Positions 46,740 to 56,730 of a stretch of 64,000 nucleotides of DNA are shown piece by piece. Both the position numbers and the translations under genes were made by a program. Location: positions 2,232,001 to 2,296,000 of the forward strand of contig NZ_LR134384.1 of NCBI RefSeq assembly GCF_900637655.1, read 5' to 3'. Source of the stretch: Segatella oris (GTDB taxonomy: Bacteria; Bacteroidota; Bacteroidia; Bacteroidales; Bacteroidaceae). The notes beneath the pieces are model-generated. The model did no database searches and was not told the DNA's origin. It saw nothing but the letters and a program-made list of their open reading frames with translations. How positions within the stretch are numbered: the first letter of the stretch is position 1; each line of letters opens with the position of its first letter.

Positions 46740-47825
46740 TTACGAACTTACCAATTGATTATAAAGTTCAATCCACTCAGTAGCAATATTTTCAAGCTTA
46801 AACCTTTGGGATAACTCTAATGAACGTCGTCCCATTTCCTGTCGTAAAGACTTATCAGCCATTAACTGCATGACACGATTAGCCATGGCATCAATATTAC
46901 CAACTGGGCTGACTAAAAATCCATTTCCTCCATGCTCAACAATCTCACTCGGTCCACTGGGACAATCAAATGAAACGATTGGCAAGCCACATGCGCTTGC
47001 TTCTATGAGAACCAAGGGGAAGCCCTCGGAGCGAGAGCTCATCAAATAGATTGAATGTTTCTGATATTCTTTCACAATATCGTTTGTAATGCCTTTCAAG
47101 TTTATAATATTAGCTAATCCTTTTTCCTGGATTTTTGCTTGTAACTCTGACCTCAATGCTCCTTCACCAAATATGTCTAATTGCCAATCAGGGAATTTTT
47201 GATGCACTCTTTCCCATACATCTATGAGATAATCAAAGCCTTTTTGTATGTTAAGACGACCTACGGCAATGGCTCGCTTATTTTCACATGTAGTTGCTTG
47301 CTCACATGTAATTGTAGAAGGATTATAAATATATATTGTCTTGGGAAGCCATCTCCTCCATTTATTACAATCGGCTTTATTTAACACAACTACCTTATCA
47401 TAATGACTTGCTACATAGATGCGCCCAAACTTCTGATACTGGATTGCAAGAAAACGTCTTATAGAATTCTTTATGCCTTTCTTCCAAATCTTAGACATAT
47501 CATAAGAGAAATGGAACTCATATATTTTCTTACTGCCATCTTTAATCTTATACAGATAATGAGATTCTATACCTCCCGTAGCAACAGTAATATCATACCT
47601 GTTCGCTAACAAAATCTTTTGCAGTCCATCCTTATAAGGAATATTGTCGGATATATCAATTCTATGAATACGCTTATCCAACTTAAAATAATCAGGTCTG
47701 CCTCCCTGTCCTTTGGTAATAAAAGTTATATCGAAATAATTACAAAGAAAGTTTGCCCGTACCGTAAAGACTCTTTCCATGCCTGCGGAATTCCATAAAC
47801 CATTTATAATGTATGCGATTTTCAC
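46740..47825 (-). CDS. Glycosyltransferase family 4, tandem copy 1
   Basis: 361 residues, GT-B. AYIINGLWNSAGMERVFTVRA at the N-terminus; donor domain with AIAVGRLNIQKGFDYLIDVW, SSRSEGFPLVLIEASACGLP. From about residue 194 to the end it is almost identical to the next gene upstream (about 6 differences in 167 residues), while the first half is only about two thirds identical. This points to tandem duplication followed by gene conversion of the donor half. Both likely use the same nucleotide sugar with different acceptors. Confidence 0.9.
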   Translation of the reverse strand: MKIAYIINGLWNSAGMERVFTVRANFLCNYFDITFITKGQGGRPDYFKLDKRIHRIDISDNIPYKDGLQKILLANRYDITVATGGIESHYLYKIKDGSKKIYEFHFSYDMSKIWKKGIKNSIRRFLAIQYQKFGRIYVASHYDKVVVLNKADCNKWRRWLPKTIYIYNPSTITCEQATTCENKRAIAVGRLNIQKGFDYLIDVWERVHQKFPDWQLDIFGEGALRSELQAKIQEKGLANIINLKGITNDIVKEYQKHSIYLMSSRSEGFPLVLIEASACGLPIVSFDCPSGPSEIVEHGGNGFLVSPVGNIDAMANRVMQLMADKSLRQEMGRRSLELSQRFKLENIATEWIELYNQLVSS

Positions 47826-47991
47826 AAGAAATATATTTTTAAAAAACTCTAAAGTATGTTATGTACACCAACTGAGCATAAAAACAGAATTCAAATTAAG
47901 AGGTTTATATGCTCTCTACACTCATCTATTAAAGTTCCTTCAATAACTACAAGTTAAATGATATTTAAGGATTAATCTCTCATGGGACTAC

Positions 47992-49080
47992 TCATGAACC
48001 TACCAATTGATTATAAAGTTCAATCCACTCGGCTGCGATATTTTCAAGCTTAAACCTTTGGGATAACTCTAATGAACGTCGTCCCATTTCTTGCCGTAAA
48101 GACTTATCAGCCATTAACTGCATGACACGATTAGCCATGGCATCAATATTACCAACAGGACTGACTAAAAATCCATTTCCTCCATGCTCAACAATCTCAC
48201 TCGGCCCACTGGGGCAATCAAATGAAACGATTGGCAAGCCACATGAACTTGCTTCTATGAGAACCAAGGGGAACCCCTCAGAGCGAGAACTCATCAAATA
48301 GATTGAATGTTTCTGATATTCTTTCACAATATCGTTTGTAACACCTTTTATGTTTATAATATTAGCTAATCCTTTTACCTGGATCTTTGCTTGTAACTCT
48401 GACCTCAATGCTCCTTCACCAAATATATCCAATTGCCAATCAGGGAATTTTTGATGCACTCTTTCCCATACATCTATAAGATAATCAAAACCTTTTTCAT
48501 AGCTTAGACGTCCTACAGCGATTGCTGACTTAACTTCACATATTGAAGTTTCATGACAAATTATTGTTGACGGATTATATATATATAAGACTTTCGATAT
48601 CCATTTTCTCCACTTCTTCCAATCTGTCTTCGTCAAAACAATTACTTGATCATAATGACTCGCAAAATATATACGCCTAAACTTTTGAACTTCAGCCCAT
48701 ATCTTTCTTTTTATAGGATTCATGATACTGCGCATCCACACATTGGATATATCATAGGAAAAGTGGAATTCAAAAATCTTCTTACTGTTATCTTTTATTT
48801 TATACAGAAAAAAAAAATCTTCACCACCAGTGGATACGGTAATATCGTATTGATTCTCTAACAAACATTTTTCCAACCCATTAAAATAGGGTATTTTATC
48901 ATCTATATCAATCCTATGAATACGCTTTTCTAAAGGGAAATAATCAGGTCTATGTCCTTGTCCTCTCGTAATGAAAGTTATATCAAAATATTTACAAAGG
49001 AAATTTGCCCGTACCGTAAAAACCCGTTCCATACCTGCAGGATTCCATAGCCCATTTATAATATATGCTATCTTCACCAT
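47992..49080 (-). CDS. Glycosyltransferase family 4, tandem copy 2
   Basis: 362 residues, paralogue of the gene at 46740-47825 (see there). Differences concentrate in the acceptor half (for example EDFFFLYKI in place of IESHYLYKI). The 3' halves are also nearly identical at DNA level, including the stop region. A 166-bp AT-rich gap without a gene separates the two copies. The start overlaps the end of the GT2 gene upstream by 7 bp. Confidence 0.9.
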   Translation of the reverse strand: MVKIAYIINGLWNPAGMERVFTVRANFLCKYFDITFITRGQGHRPDYFPLEKRIHRIDIDDKIPYFNGLEKCLLENQYDITVSTGGEDFFFLYKIKDNSKKIFEFHFSYDISNVWMRSIMNPIKRKIWAEVQKFRRIYFASHYDQVIVLTKTDWKKWRKWISKVLYIYNPSTIICHETSICEVKSAIAVGRLSYEKGFDYLIDVWERVHQKFPDWQLDIFGEGALRSELQAKIQVKGLANIINIKGVTNDIVKEYQKHSIYLMSSRSEGFPLVLIEASSCGLPIVSFDCPSGPSEIVEHGGNGFLVSPVGNIDAMANRVMQLMADKSLRQEMGRRSLELSQRFKLENIAAEWIELYNQLVGS

Positions 49081-50084
49081 CTGTTATGGAATTTAATGAG
49101 AAAATCAAACCATCGATAAGAAAATAACAATTTAGCCACCCTGTCCATTTTTTTTGATCTTGTTCTTCCATGTATTGGGATTAAGCCTAATTCTTTTGTC
49201 TTTTGTGAAATCTGTATTATAGAAGAAAAAGCAATATGATTTCTCAACTTCATCAACTGTAAAAACACAGAAACTACCAATGAATTTGATAATTGACAGA
49301 AATATTCTACCAAAGCTGGAGACAAAGTATACTTATTTTTCAAATGTTTATAGCTATGTGCTATAACCAAATCCGAAAGGATTGATTTACACTTCTTATC
49401 ATCATCCATCAGTCTATCTGTAGATATAGGATTCCAATAATACGTATAGGTGACTATATTAGTAAATTCTATTTCTGTGGCTATAGCAAAACTTCTTAAA
49501 TTCATTTCAATATCTTCATGAATTATATTTGGTAAAAAGCTGATAGAATTCTTCTTTAAGAATTTTGCTAAATAAAATTTAGACCATACAGATGCCGGAA
49601 GATAGTTATCTAATAGTAATTTTTCTCCTATATATTTTTCTCCTATAGCATATTTATATTTTGGTTGACATATACTTTCTCCATTACAATTCATAGCAGT
49701 ATTACGACTTACCAAGATCTCAGGAGAATGGCCCATTAGAATATTACAAATATCTTTCAAAACATTGGGATGAAAATAATCATCTATATCTACAAAGGTT
49801 ATATACTTCCCTTTTGCTATACTCATTCCAAAGTTTCGTGCAGTACCTTGTCCACTATTAGGTTGATCTAATACAATAATATGACTATACTCCCGAGAGA
49901 GAGCATTACAAATATCTAATGATTTATCTTGTGATCCATCATTTATCAATATAATTTCATATAGTTCTTTACTTAATTCCTGTGATAGAATGGACTTAAT
50001 ACATCTCAAAATATATTTCTCTCCATTAAAAACAGGAATAATGATAGAGAGGAATAGGGATTCTACTTTTATTAAGCTTTCCAT
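49074..50084 (-). CDS. Glycosyltransferase family 2
   Basis: 336 residues, GT-A. LFLSIIIPVFNGEKYILRCI, LINDGSQDKSLDI, SGQGTARNFGMS, DxD in FVDIDDYF, and HEDIEMNLRSF. Strongly AT-rich codon use compared with housekeeping genes of the window. It overlaps its neighbours on both sides (7 and 13 bp), so the three genes are translationally coupled. Confidence 0.91.
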   Translation of the reverse strand: MESLIKVESLFLSIIIPVFNGEKYILRCIKSILSQELSKELYEIILINDGSQDKSLDICNALSREYSHIIVLDQPNSGQGTARNFGMSIAKGKYITFVDIDDYFHPNVLKDICNILMGHSPEILVSRNTAMNCNGESICQPKYKYAIGEKYIGEKLLLDNYLPASVWSKFYLAKFLKKNSISFLPNIIHEDIEMNLRSFAIATEIEFTNIVTYTYYWNPISTDRLMDDDKKCKSILSDLVIAHSYKHLKNKYTLSPALVEYFCQLSNSLVVSVFLQLMKLRNHIAFSSIIQISQKTKELGLIPIHGRTRSKKMDRVAKLLFSYRWFDFLIKFHNRW

Positions 50085-50722
50085 GAGTAACCTCTCTTTA
50101 TTATTTTAGCAGGTACACCTCCTATAAGACAATGTTCCTCACTAAATTTACCTGTAACTAAAGTTCCTTGAGCAACAACACACTCAGAAGCCACTTCAGT
50201 ATTCTTTGCAACAATAATATTTGTTGTTAGCCACACATGCCGCCCTATCACAATAGTTCCTTCCAGAGGGCGCTCCGCTCCACTGTCAAAAGTGTAATGT
50301 CCATCTGAAGTGTTTAACATGATGTTCCATCCCCACATATTATTATCTCCAACCTTAATCGAAGAAGTACACCTAATGAAACAATCCCCATTGCAAAAGA
50401 AATTACATCCTAACTCAACATTACCATTATCAATGATTAAACGGCTTCCTTTTGCCAAGGTTGTCAACCCTGAAATAATCAATTTTCCAGTTTCTGATAT
50501 ACTTAAAATCGATTGACAATTAGACTGCCCTATTGTACCATTAAATCCTATGATGAGACGTGCAGTATCATTCTTCAAGACTATTCCACCTCTATGTATC
50601 TTTTTTACCCTTACACAAGGATGTATCAAGACAGGTCTCCTTACAGCTACCAGAAAGGGGAAAATCCGAAAACAAAATATTAAAGAGTATATATTATAGA
50701 ATACTAACTGAAAGATATTCAT
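50072..50722 (-). CDS. Hexapeptide-repeat acetyltransferase
   Basis: 216 residues with a short hydrophobic N-terminus (FQLVFYNIYSLIFCFRIFPF), then left-handed beta-helix hexapeptides (SISETGKLIISGLTTLAKGS, RLIIDNGNVELGCNF) and the C-terminal coil VAKNTEVASECVVAQGTLVT, ending in GVPAKIIKRGY, the typical xenobiotic/sugar acetyltransferase finish. It would O- or N-acetylate a sugar of the polysaccharide. AT-rich. Confidence 0.88.
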   Translation of the reverse strand: MNIFQLVFYNIYSLIFCFRIFPFLVAVRRPVLIHPCVRVKKIHRGGIVLKNDTARLIIGFNGTIGQSNCQSILSISETGKLIISGLTTLAKGSRLIIDNGNVELGCNFFCNGDCFIRCTSSIKVGDNNMWGWNIMLNTSDGHYTFDSGAERPLEGTIVIGRHVWLTTNIIVAKNTEVASECVVAQGTLVTGKFSEEHCLIGGVPAKIIKRGYSWKA

Positions 50723-50877
50723 AGAAAAGAAAAAAAGCTATTCATAACTCCGACGTATCAATATTTTTCTTGCTTATCAAAACTTCACACTTAGATATTA
50801 GACAAGATAACATGCTACCATTAATGTAAACTAATAATCTTTTATATTCAGTGTTGGAAGTCTCTACATATGCAGTT

Positions 50878-52416
50878 TTATTTCTGCATATGTAACTTTT
50901 TCAAAATGTAATTTTTACAAACAGTCTTTGTGGTAATATCCAAAATATACTTATAAGAGACTAAGCACGTATAAATAGTACAAACCAACAGAGTAATAAA
51001 TAATTTTACCCAAGCATTAACAGGACACAATGCTATTCCCCATGCTACGATCCCTGTAGATAAGCATAAAGCCATTATTGGCAGTATTGAAGAAAAAACA
51101 AACTTATAAACTTCAAATTCTTCCAAATTCTTCTTCAAAACAAAAAGATAAACTATTGTTGAAATTGGCGATAATAAAAGATTTATAGCATAGGTAAGAA
51201 TATAGGAATCCGTAAATCTCAGAACCAAATAGAAAATCCCAATAAAAGCAATATACATGATTCCTAAGATAATATTAAGTTTCTTAATATGTCCTGTTGC
51301 TGAAATTCCAAAACTAAGGAAAGGATTGAACCCATTAAAAATATTGGTTAGTAGCAGGACTTGACATATTTCAACTGCTCCCTTAGGAACATTATCCAGC
51401 CACAGATTCATCAATAAATCAAGGTTAAAATAAACAGGAACAATACTTAACAGGGACACAATGACCATAAATTTAGTTCCTACCTGTATTAAATAATTAA
51501 AACGGGAATAATTCCCCACCGCATACTCTTTTATAATTTGAGGACGAAAAGCTATTGTTATATTTCCTGTAAAAGCAGATAGAATTCCTTGAACCTGACC
51601 AGCTATTCCCGCAGCTGCATTCAATAATGTTCCAAAAAAACGATTTAAAAGCACATTCAGACCTTGTTGCATAAAAGTATTAGTAACACTACCAAACATA
51701 CTCCAGAAAGAAAAGGCCATCATCTGCTTGAACAACTTCTTCTTAAAAGTTAGAAGAAGAGTGCACTCTTCAAAATTTTTCTTACAGTAATACCGATAAT
51801 AAAGCAAAAATGCAATAGATAATACAACATAGAGTACACTATATAAAATTAAATGATCAATAATAGTAGTTATAAGAACGACAAAGGCAATTCCTAATTT
51901 TAGGATAGCATTGAGAATTTGCAAATAGGCAAAAGTTCCCATCTTCTCATGAGAATTTATGGAAGCATCATAAGGGATCTGCGTTATACTTAATGCCGTA
52001 CTTACAACTGCAGACTGAAAGACCCAATTAGCAGCCACCATGCGGTCTAAAGGAATAACAAGCTGTGTATTAACAAACCACACCCCCAAAATTTCCGCTA
52101 TCAGTAGAAAAACTATAGCCAGAATAAGATGGATATAATAAGCTGTGGAGAATGCTGTCTGAAGGACAATAGGGGTATCTTTTCCTAAAGAATATGTCAA
52201 AAAACGAGAGGTTGCATTTCCTAATGACCCAGTCAGAACATTAATCATTACAATTACACCGCCAACAACGTTATAAATGCCATAATCAGATACACCTAAT
52301 GCCTTTAATACTATTCGGGAACTATAAAAGCTAATTGCTAATGTAAAAAACATGCGAACATATAACATAGTCGCATTCTTAGCAATCAATTTGTTACCTG
52401 ACATTTCTTGTGACAT
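50878..52416 (-). CDS. Wzx-type polysaccharide flippase (MOP superfamily)
   Basis: 512 residues with 12-14 TM segments. It starts with a short polar stretch then LYVRMFFTLAISFYSSRIVLKALG, GIYNVVGGVIVMINVLTGSL and RFLTYSLG, characteristic of Bacteroidota O-antigen/capsule flippases. It moves the lipid-linked repeat unit across the inner membrane. The only flippase in the window. A 155-bp gap precedes the acetyltransferase gene. Confidence 0.9.
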   Translation of the reverse strand: MSQEMSGNKLIAKNATMLYVRMFFTLAISFYSSRIVLKALGVSDYGIYNVVGGVIVMINVLTGSLGNATSRFLTYSLGKDTPIVLQTAFSTAYYIHLILAIVFLLIAEILGVWFVNTQLVIPLDRMVAANWVFQSAVVSTALSITQIPYDASINSHEKMGTFAYLQILNAILKLGIAFVVLITTIIDHLILYSVLYVVLSIAFLLYYRYYCKKNFEECTLLLTFKKKLFKQMMAFSFWSMFGSVTNTFMQQGLNVLLNRFFGTLLNAAAGIAGQVQGILSAFTGNITIAFRPQIIKEYAVGNYSRFNYLIQVGTKFMVIVSLLSIVPVYFNLDLLMNLWLDNVPKGAVEICQVLLLTNIFNGFNPFLSFGISATGHIKKLNIILGIMYIAFIGIFYLVLRFTDSYILTYAINLLLSPISTIVYLFVLKKNLEEFEVYKFVFSSILPIMALCLSTGIVAWGIALCPVNAWVKLFITLLVCTIYTCLVSYKYILDITTKTVCKNYILKKLHMQK

Positions 52417-52452
52417 TCTTATATGCCTTATTTACTGCAAGTGAAGATACCC

Positions 52453-53415
52453 TTAAAAGTGTCCATACACGTATTTCCTTATAAGATTACTTTGCTTTAA
52501 TAGCTTCCCTGAATATATGCATAAGAGAGAGATACCAGAGGCAAATACAACCAACATAATACTTTCGATCAATATATTCCCTGTACTCTTAAACCACAAA
52601 GCAAGTCCACGAAGGTTGATGATAAGGAAGAAAAAATAGTGCAGAACATAAACATCCAAAGAATTTTTCCCTATAAATGCCAAAACTTTCTCCATATAAG
52701 AATCATCATTTTCTCTCTTTTTGAACACATATAAAATAACAATAAGAATAAGTATTATCAGTATCTGAATGAAATGCTTGAATACACTTTCGTGAAACAT
52801 AACATATACCGGGATAAATGATAATAAAGCAATCGTAAATAACCAATTATTATTCACCAACCATTCCATCCAATTATATTTCCTGGCAAAATACCCGAGT
52901 ATGAAAAAAGGATAATTTGCCCGACACAATCCCAAACTTAATAAATCCACAGAATTTGAAGGCAGATGTTTAACTGCTATAGATAAAATAAAGTAGACTA
53001 CAAATGGAATAATAAATTCAAACCATTTATTCTTAGCTGATTTCTGCAAAGTAAGCAAACAATAGAACATTGCAAGCACCATCAAATACCAATAACCATT
53101 CTTAAACTCATTAATAAGAGCACTTTCTATTGTCCCGTTGCTCACATAGGTATATATCCCACCAAAGAACAAGAAAGGAAGTAAGAAACTATAACACTTC
53201 TTAGCTAATTTCTTACAATTTGGGAGAGTATGGATTACAAAACCTGACAAGAACATGAACAAAGGCATGTGAAACATGCTCACAAAAGCCAAATTGATAT
53301 CCTGTACAGCAATATCCCAAGTGTCATACATCGTGAAACATACGATATGTCCCAATACGACACATAGCATCGCAAAGCCTTTTAATCGGTCAATATATTC
53401 GAAATGTAATGTCAT
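52453..53415 (-). CDS. Acyltransferase family 3 membrane protein
   Basis: 320 residues, about ten TM segments. N-terminal IDRLKGFAMLCVVLGHIVCF (His), FHMPLFMFLSGFVI, and GKNSLDVYVLHYFFF near the C-terminus (the usual NSL-YLxH type block). Likely acylates a glycan residue. Distinct sequence from the homologue at 43184-44173, so not a recent duplicate. 7 bp from licD. Confidence 0.9.
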   Translation of the reverse strand: MTLHFEYIDRLKGFAMLCVVLGHIVCFTMYDTWDIAVQDINLAFVSMFHMPLFMFLSGFVIHTLPNCKKLAKKCYSFLLPFLFFGGIYTYVSNGTIESALINEFKNGYWYLMVLAMFYCLLTLQKSAKNKWFEFIIPFVVYFILSIAVKHLPSNSVDLLSLGLCRANYPFFILGYFARKYNWMEWLVNNNWLFTIALLSFIPVYVMFHESVFKHFIQILIILILIVILYVFKKRENDDSYMEKVLAFIGKNSLDVYVLHYFFFLIINLRGLALWFKSTGNILIESIMLVVFASGISLLCIYSGKLLKQSNLIRKYVYGHF

Positions 53416-53422
53416 ACTTCAA

Positions 53423-54235
53423 TTATATGAATCTAAAAGAAAAATTATGTGTCTCTCTATGTTCTGCATCAGGAATAGTTTTCCAGTCACCATACATGGT
53501 TTTCAAATATTCATCTACATTATTAGGTGCTGGAAAAAATTTTCCCTCGAACTTTATCTCTGACAATGGAAATATAATTCTCCGCTTCCATTTCCAATAC
53601 CAAAACATACCATTAGCATAAAAGAAAGAATCTTTTGAAGGAAATGTCATTAGCCGAGCTATTGGTAGGATAATTTTAGAAAAGACGAAAAAAGCAATTG
53701 GAACATTCCAACGAATATACTTTGTCAATCGACCTTCAAATAAGGGGGCATTAATAAGGTATGCAAAATAGTGACGACACAATCTCCATATCAGCTTATT
53801 ACCCCTGTCATCTATCAGAAAAATATCAATCTGCAATCCTTTGTATTTGAAATTGTTTAATCGATTACCTCCTCCGGAGCATTCTGTCTTTAAATCACGT
53901 AATACTCCCCACGTTCCATAATAATGCTCATCGGTTTCATGACATTGCAAAACAAAATCTTCACTTAGATTATTATGTAACATTATATCTTTAAACCTGA
54001 TATAATCATCCCGCAACATACAGACATCTAAATCATCATCCCAAGGGATAAAACCACCATGACGCATTGCCCCCAGCAATGTACCGCTATCTATCCAATA
54101 AGTAATACCATTATCCTTACATACACTATCAAGAAATGACAGCATCTCCAACATCCGACATTGTGCCCTACGTAAAATAGAGCCCTGAGGATTATATTGT
54201 GCCCGCAATTGTGATTGAATCTCGTTAGAAACCAT
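53423..54235 (-). CDS. LicD-family phosphotransferase
   Basis: 270 residues. The LicD core is clear: YWIDSGTLLGAMRHGGFIPW, DDDLDVCM (metal-binding Asp residues), then LQIDIFLIDD and a C-terminal FEGKFFPAPNNVDEYLKTMYG. The family moves phosphocholine, phosphoribitol or similar from a CDP donor onto sugars. No choline kinase or cytidylyltransferase is in the window, so the group transferred is unknown. Follows glf by a 232-bp gap without a gene. Confidence 0.92.
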   Translation of the reverse strand: MVSNEIQSQLRAQYNPQGSILRRAQCRMLEMLSFLDSVCKDNGITYWIDSGTLLGAMRHGGFIPWDDDLDVCMLRDDYIRFKDIMLHNNLSEDFVLQCHETDEHYYGTWGVLRDLKTECSGGGNRLNNFKYKGLQIDIFLIDDRGNKLIWRLCRHYFAYLINAPLFEGRLTKYIRWNVPIAFFVFSKIILPIARLMTFPSKDSFFYANGMFWYWKWKRRIIFPLSEIKFEGKFFPAPNNVDEYLKTMYGDWKTIPDAEHRETHNFSFRFI

Positions 54236-54467
54236 TATCTTTAATTATATTTTATTCATGTTCATAGCATATGGTGTCTAACAAATAGTACTTAAAATCA
54301 TCTAAATTATAATCTTTACGAGAATAAAAGGCTTGAATAAAATATCATTTATCCTCTGCCGGATTTTCAAATTTCAAATCAAAAAATCAGGCTCCTATCA
54401 AGGTATAGGAACGATAGACTTTTTCATATTCTTAATCATTGAAATTTATTCTTATCTACTATTTCTT

Positions 54468-55643
54468 CTACACTTGGAATATCTTCATCACACACTCCAC
54501 AATCGGAGCCATGTCATAATATTTATATTCAGCAAGACGTCCACCGAAGATAACTTTCTCCTCTTTTGAGGCCAATGCACGATACTGTTGCGCAAGGCGG
54601 TTATTTTTGTCGTCATTCACAGGATAATAAGGTTCCATACCATCTTGCCACTCTGTTGAATATTCACGAGAAATCACTGTCTTTGGATTGTCATAGACAG
54701 CTTGGCCAAATAATGCAAAATGTTTATGTTCGATAATGCGCGTATATGGGACAGCAGCTTCTGTGAAATTTACAACCGCATTTCCCTGATAATTCGGCAT
54801 ATCAAGTATTTCTTGCTCGAAACGCACTGTGCGATAATCCAACTTTCCAAGTTGATAACCGAAGTATTCATCAATCTTACCTGTAAAAACAAGCTGTCTG
54901 CATTGAACATCAAAGTTTGAATTTCTAACCTTATGAAATCCCGAAACATGATTGTAGCTATGCTCACAATCAAAGAAATCAACGTCAGTCATCGTATCAA
55001 CGCCACAGAGCAAAGCTTCAATCAATCTATTGTATCCGCCAATAGGGATGCCTTGATACTTATCATTGAAATAATTATTATCAAAGACAAATCTAACAGG
55101 CAACCGATTAATGATAAATGCAGGAAGCTCGGTACATTTCCGGCCCCATTGTTTCTCAGTATAACCTTTGATCAATCGCTCATAGATATCTTTTCCTATC
55201 AGTGTAAGCGCTTGTTCTTCAAGATTACGCGGTTCGCCAACACCTTCAGCTTTCATCTTCGCAATCGCTTCAGCACGCTGTTCTTCTAATTTGGTTCGAG
55301 CCGCAGCCGGTGTAGTCACCCCCCACATCTGATAAAAAGTATTCATGTTAAAAGGAAGATTATAAAGCTTCCCTTGGTAATCAGCAACGGGAGAATTTGT
55401 GTAACGATTAAATTCTACAAATGAATTTACGAAATTCCACACTTGTTTCGAATTCGTATGGAATATATGCGCACCATATTTGTGCACATCTATTCCCTCA
55501 ACAGTCTCACAATATAGATTTCCCCCAAGGTGATTTCGTTTATCAATGACCAAACATCGCTTGCCCTGCTGACGGGCAAAGTGGGCAAATGTTGAACCGA
55601 AAAGTCCGGCTCCTACAATAAGATAATCGTAAACAGACTCCAT
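54468..55643 (-). CDS. glf: UDP-galactopyranose mutase
   Basis: 391 residues from the ATG at 55643; an upstream in-frame start (55709) would add 22 residues that do not belong to the fold. FAD-binding YLIVGAGLFGSTFA, LVIDKRNHLGGN, KYGAHIFHTN (substrate His loop), KQWGRKC and the C-terminal EYKYYDM. It converts UDP-galactopyranose to UDP-galactofuranose, so the polysaccharide probably contains Galf. First gene of the long leftward locus, with a 200-nt leader. Confidence 0.96.
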   Translation of the reverse strand: MESVYDYLIVGAGLFGSTFAHFARQQGKRCLVIDKRNHLGGNLYCETVEGIDVHKYGAHIFHTNSKQVWNFVNSFVEFNRYTNSPVADYQGKLYNLPFNMNTFYQMWGVTTPAAARTKLEEQRAEAIAKMKAEGVGEPRNLEEQALTLIGKDIYERLIKGYTEKQWGRKCTELPAFIINRLPVRFVFDNNYFNDKYQGIPIGGYNRLIEALLCGVDTMTDVDFFDCEHSYNHVSGFHKVRNSNFDVQCRQLVFTGKIDEYFGYQLGKLDYRTVRFEQEILDMPNYQGNAVVNFTEAAVPYTRIIEHKHFALFGQAVYDNPKTVISREYSTEWQDGMEPYYPVNDDKNNRLAQQYRALASKEEKVIFGGRLAEYKYYDMAPIVECVMKIFQV

Positions 55644-55846
55644 TACTAATCCAAATAAACCTGCACTGAAATCATACAACTTTTCCTCCTCCTTCAACAA
55701 AAATATCAAGGAGAAAATACGATACTCATGCAGTTATCCGCATCTGACTGATAATTTAATACCAAAAGTCCGCAGTAGCTACTATAGTGAATACAAACAC
55801 CATAAGCATGAATCGTAAGTTGACAGATTATGCGTAATTTAGTCTA

Positions 55847-55878
55847 CAAAGATAAACTTTTATTATGAATACGACAAA
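55847..55878 (-). promoter_or_regulatory. Promoter of the polysaccharide locus
   Basis: Minus-strand TTTG (55878-55875), 20 bp, TATCTTTG (55854-55847). Start near 55841, so the leader is about 200 nt. No inverted repeats flank the promoter, so it does not look like an invertible promoter, and no UpxY-type antiterminator gene is in the window. Confidence 0.65.
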
Positions 55879-56176
55879 TTTATCCATAAGAAAACGAAAT
55901 ATTGACGAAAACAGACAATACAAACAAAGTTTAACAAGCTATTAAAAAGCAAACGCACACAATACTGTTTCATTCTCAAACGACCTCATACACCAAAGAC
56001 ACAAGCTTCTGTAAGCTCCAACTGTCGTTTCATAAAGCAGCACCCATATATTCAAAGAAATCGTTCAAATCAAGTGGGAAATATTTGTATATGTCAGGAA
56101 AAAATGCGAATATTGCAACTGAAAACGGACAACGGACACTCGTCCGCTCTCCAACAGCATTATCAACAGAAAGAAA

Positions 56177-56184
56177 TATCTTTG
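56177..56184 (+). promoter_or_regulatory. -7 box directly before the thioesterase start
   Basis: TATCTTTG ends 4 bases before the ATG at 56189. No good -33 was seen. The spacing predicts a leaderless mRNA. Confidence 0.45.
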
Positions 56185-56188
56185 GGAA

Positions 56189-56620
56189 ATGGAACAGACA
56201 GAATTTCATCATAAACTGCAAATTCAATTGAGATTTACCGATGCCGATCAGTTCGGACACATCAACAACACGGCCTATTTCCAATATTATGATACGGCAA
56301 AGATTGACTATGTGCGCAAAGTGTGCAACATTCCCAAAGGCAATCATGCCATTTTTGCAGTTCATGTAGAAGCCGACTTCCTTGCCCAGGTGCACAGTAC
56401 CGACCGAGTTGAGGTGCAAACCGCCATTACCGAGATTGGGACAAAGAGTTTCACGCTTATCCAACGCCTTGTAGACATCGACACACAAGAAGTGAAATGC
56501 ATCGGTCGCACTGTCATGGTAGCCTTTGATCTTGAGCGGAACGAGTCTATTCCCATGCTGCCCGAATGGATTGATGCCATTTGCAAGTTCGAGGGGCGCG
56601 ATGTTAGGAGAAAGCCTTGA
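56189..56620 (+). CDS. Acyl-CoA thioesterase, 4-hydroxybenzoyl-CoA thioesterase/YbgC type
   Basis: 143 residues, hot-dog fold. FHHKLQIQLRFTDADQFGHINNTAYFQYYDTAKI contains the catalytic Asp-x-x-G-H-x-N/V pattern (D in TDADQFGH) at the usual place; VHVEADFLAQVHSTDRVEV follows. It hydrolyses an acyl-CoA in the cytosol; the acyl group is unknown. Rightward gene, divergent from the polysaccharide locus. A long antisense frame covers it but is only a shadow. Confidence 0.92.
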   Translation: MEQTEFHHKLQIQLRFTDADQFGHINNTAYFQYYDTAKIDYVRKVCNIPKGNHAIFAVHVEADFLAQVHSTDRVEVQTAITEIGTKSFTLIQRLVDIDTQEVKCIGRTVMVAFDLERNESIPMLPEWIDAICKFEGRDVRRKP

Positions 56621-56672
56621 ATGGGGCAAGCTATCCGGAAATTAAGATATTTTACAGATTTTCCACGCATCA

Positions 56673-56730
56673 TTTGTGAGAGCCGCAAATAATGCTTAAC
56701 TTTGCGAAATCATTCATTATCTGAATGAAT
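56673..56730 (+). promoter_or_regulatory. Promoter and +1 hairpin of the CD225/DUF2752/TM2 operon
   Basis: TTTG (56673-56676), 20 bp, TAACTTTG (56697-56704). The transcript would open with ATTCATT-ATCTG-AATGAAT (56712-56730), a 7-bp stem. The leader is about 170 nt; it contains a 24-codon frame (56725-56799, basic peptide MNMPEAKTYTRYDRR...) and a second stem TGGAGAC/GTCTCCA (56829-56865). Confidence 0.6.

Noticed and set aside
55710..55900. Invertible promoter for the polysaccharide locus
   Set aside because: No inverted repeats flank the promoter and no adjacent invertase gene is present.
56030..56629. 199-codon minus-strand frame
   Set aside because: It is the antisense shadow of the well-supported thioesterase gene.
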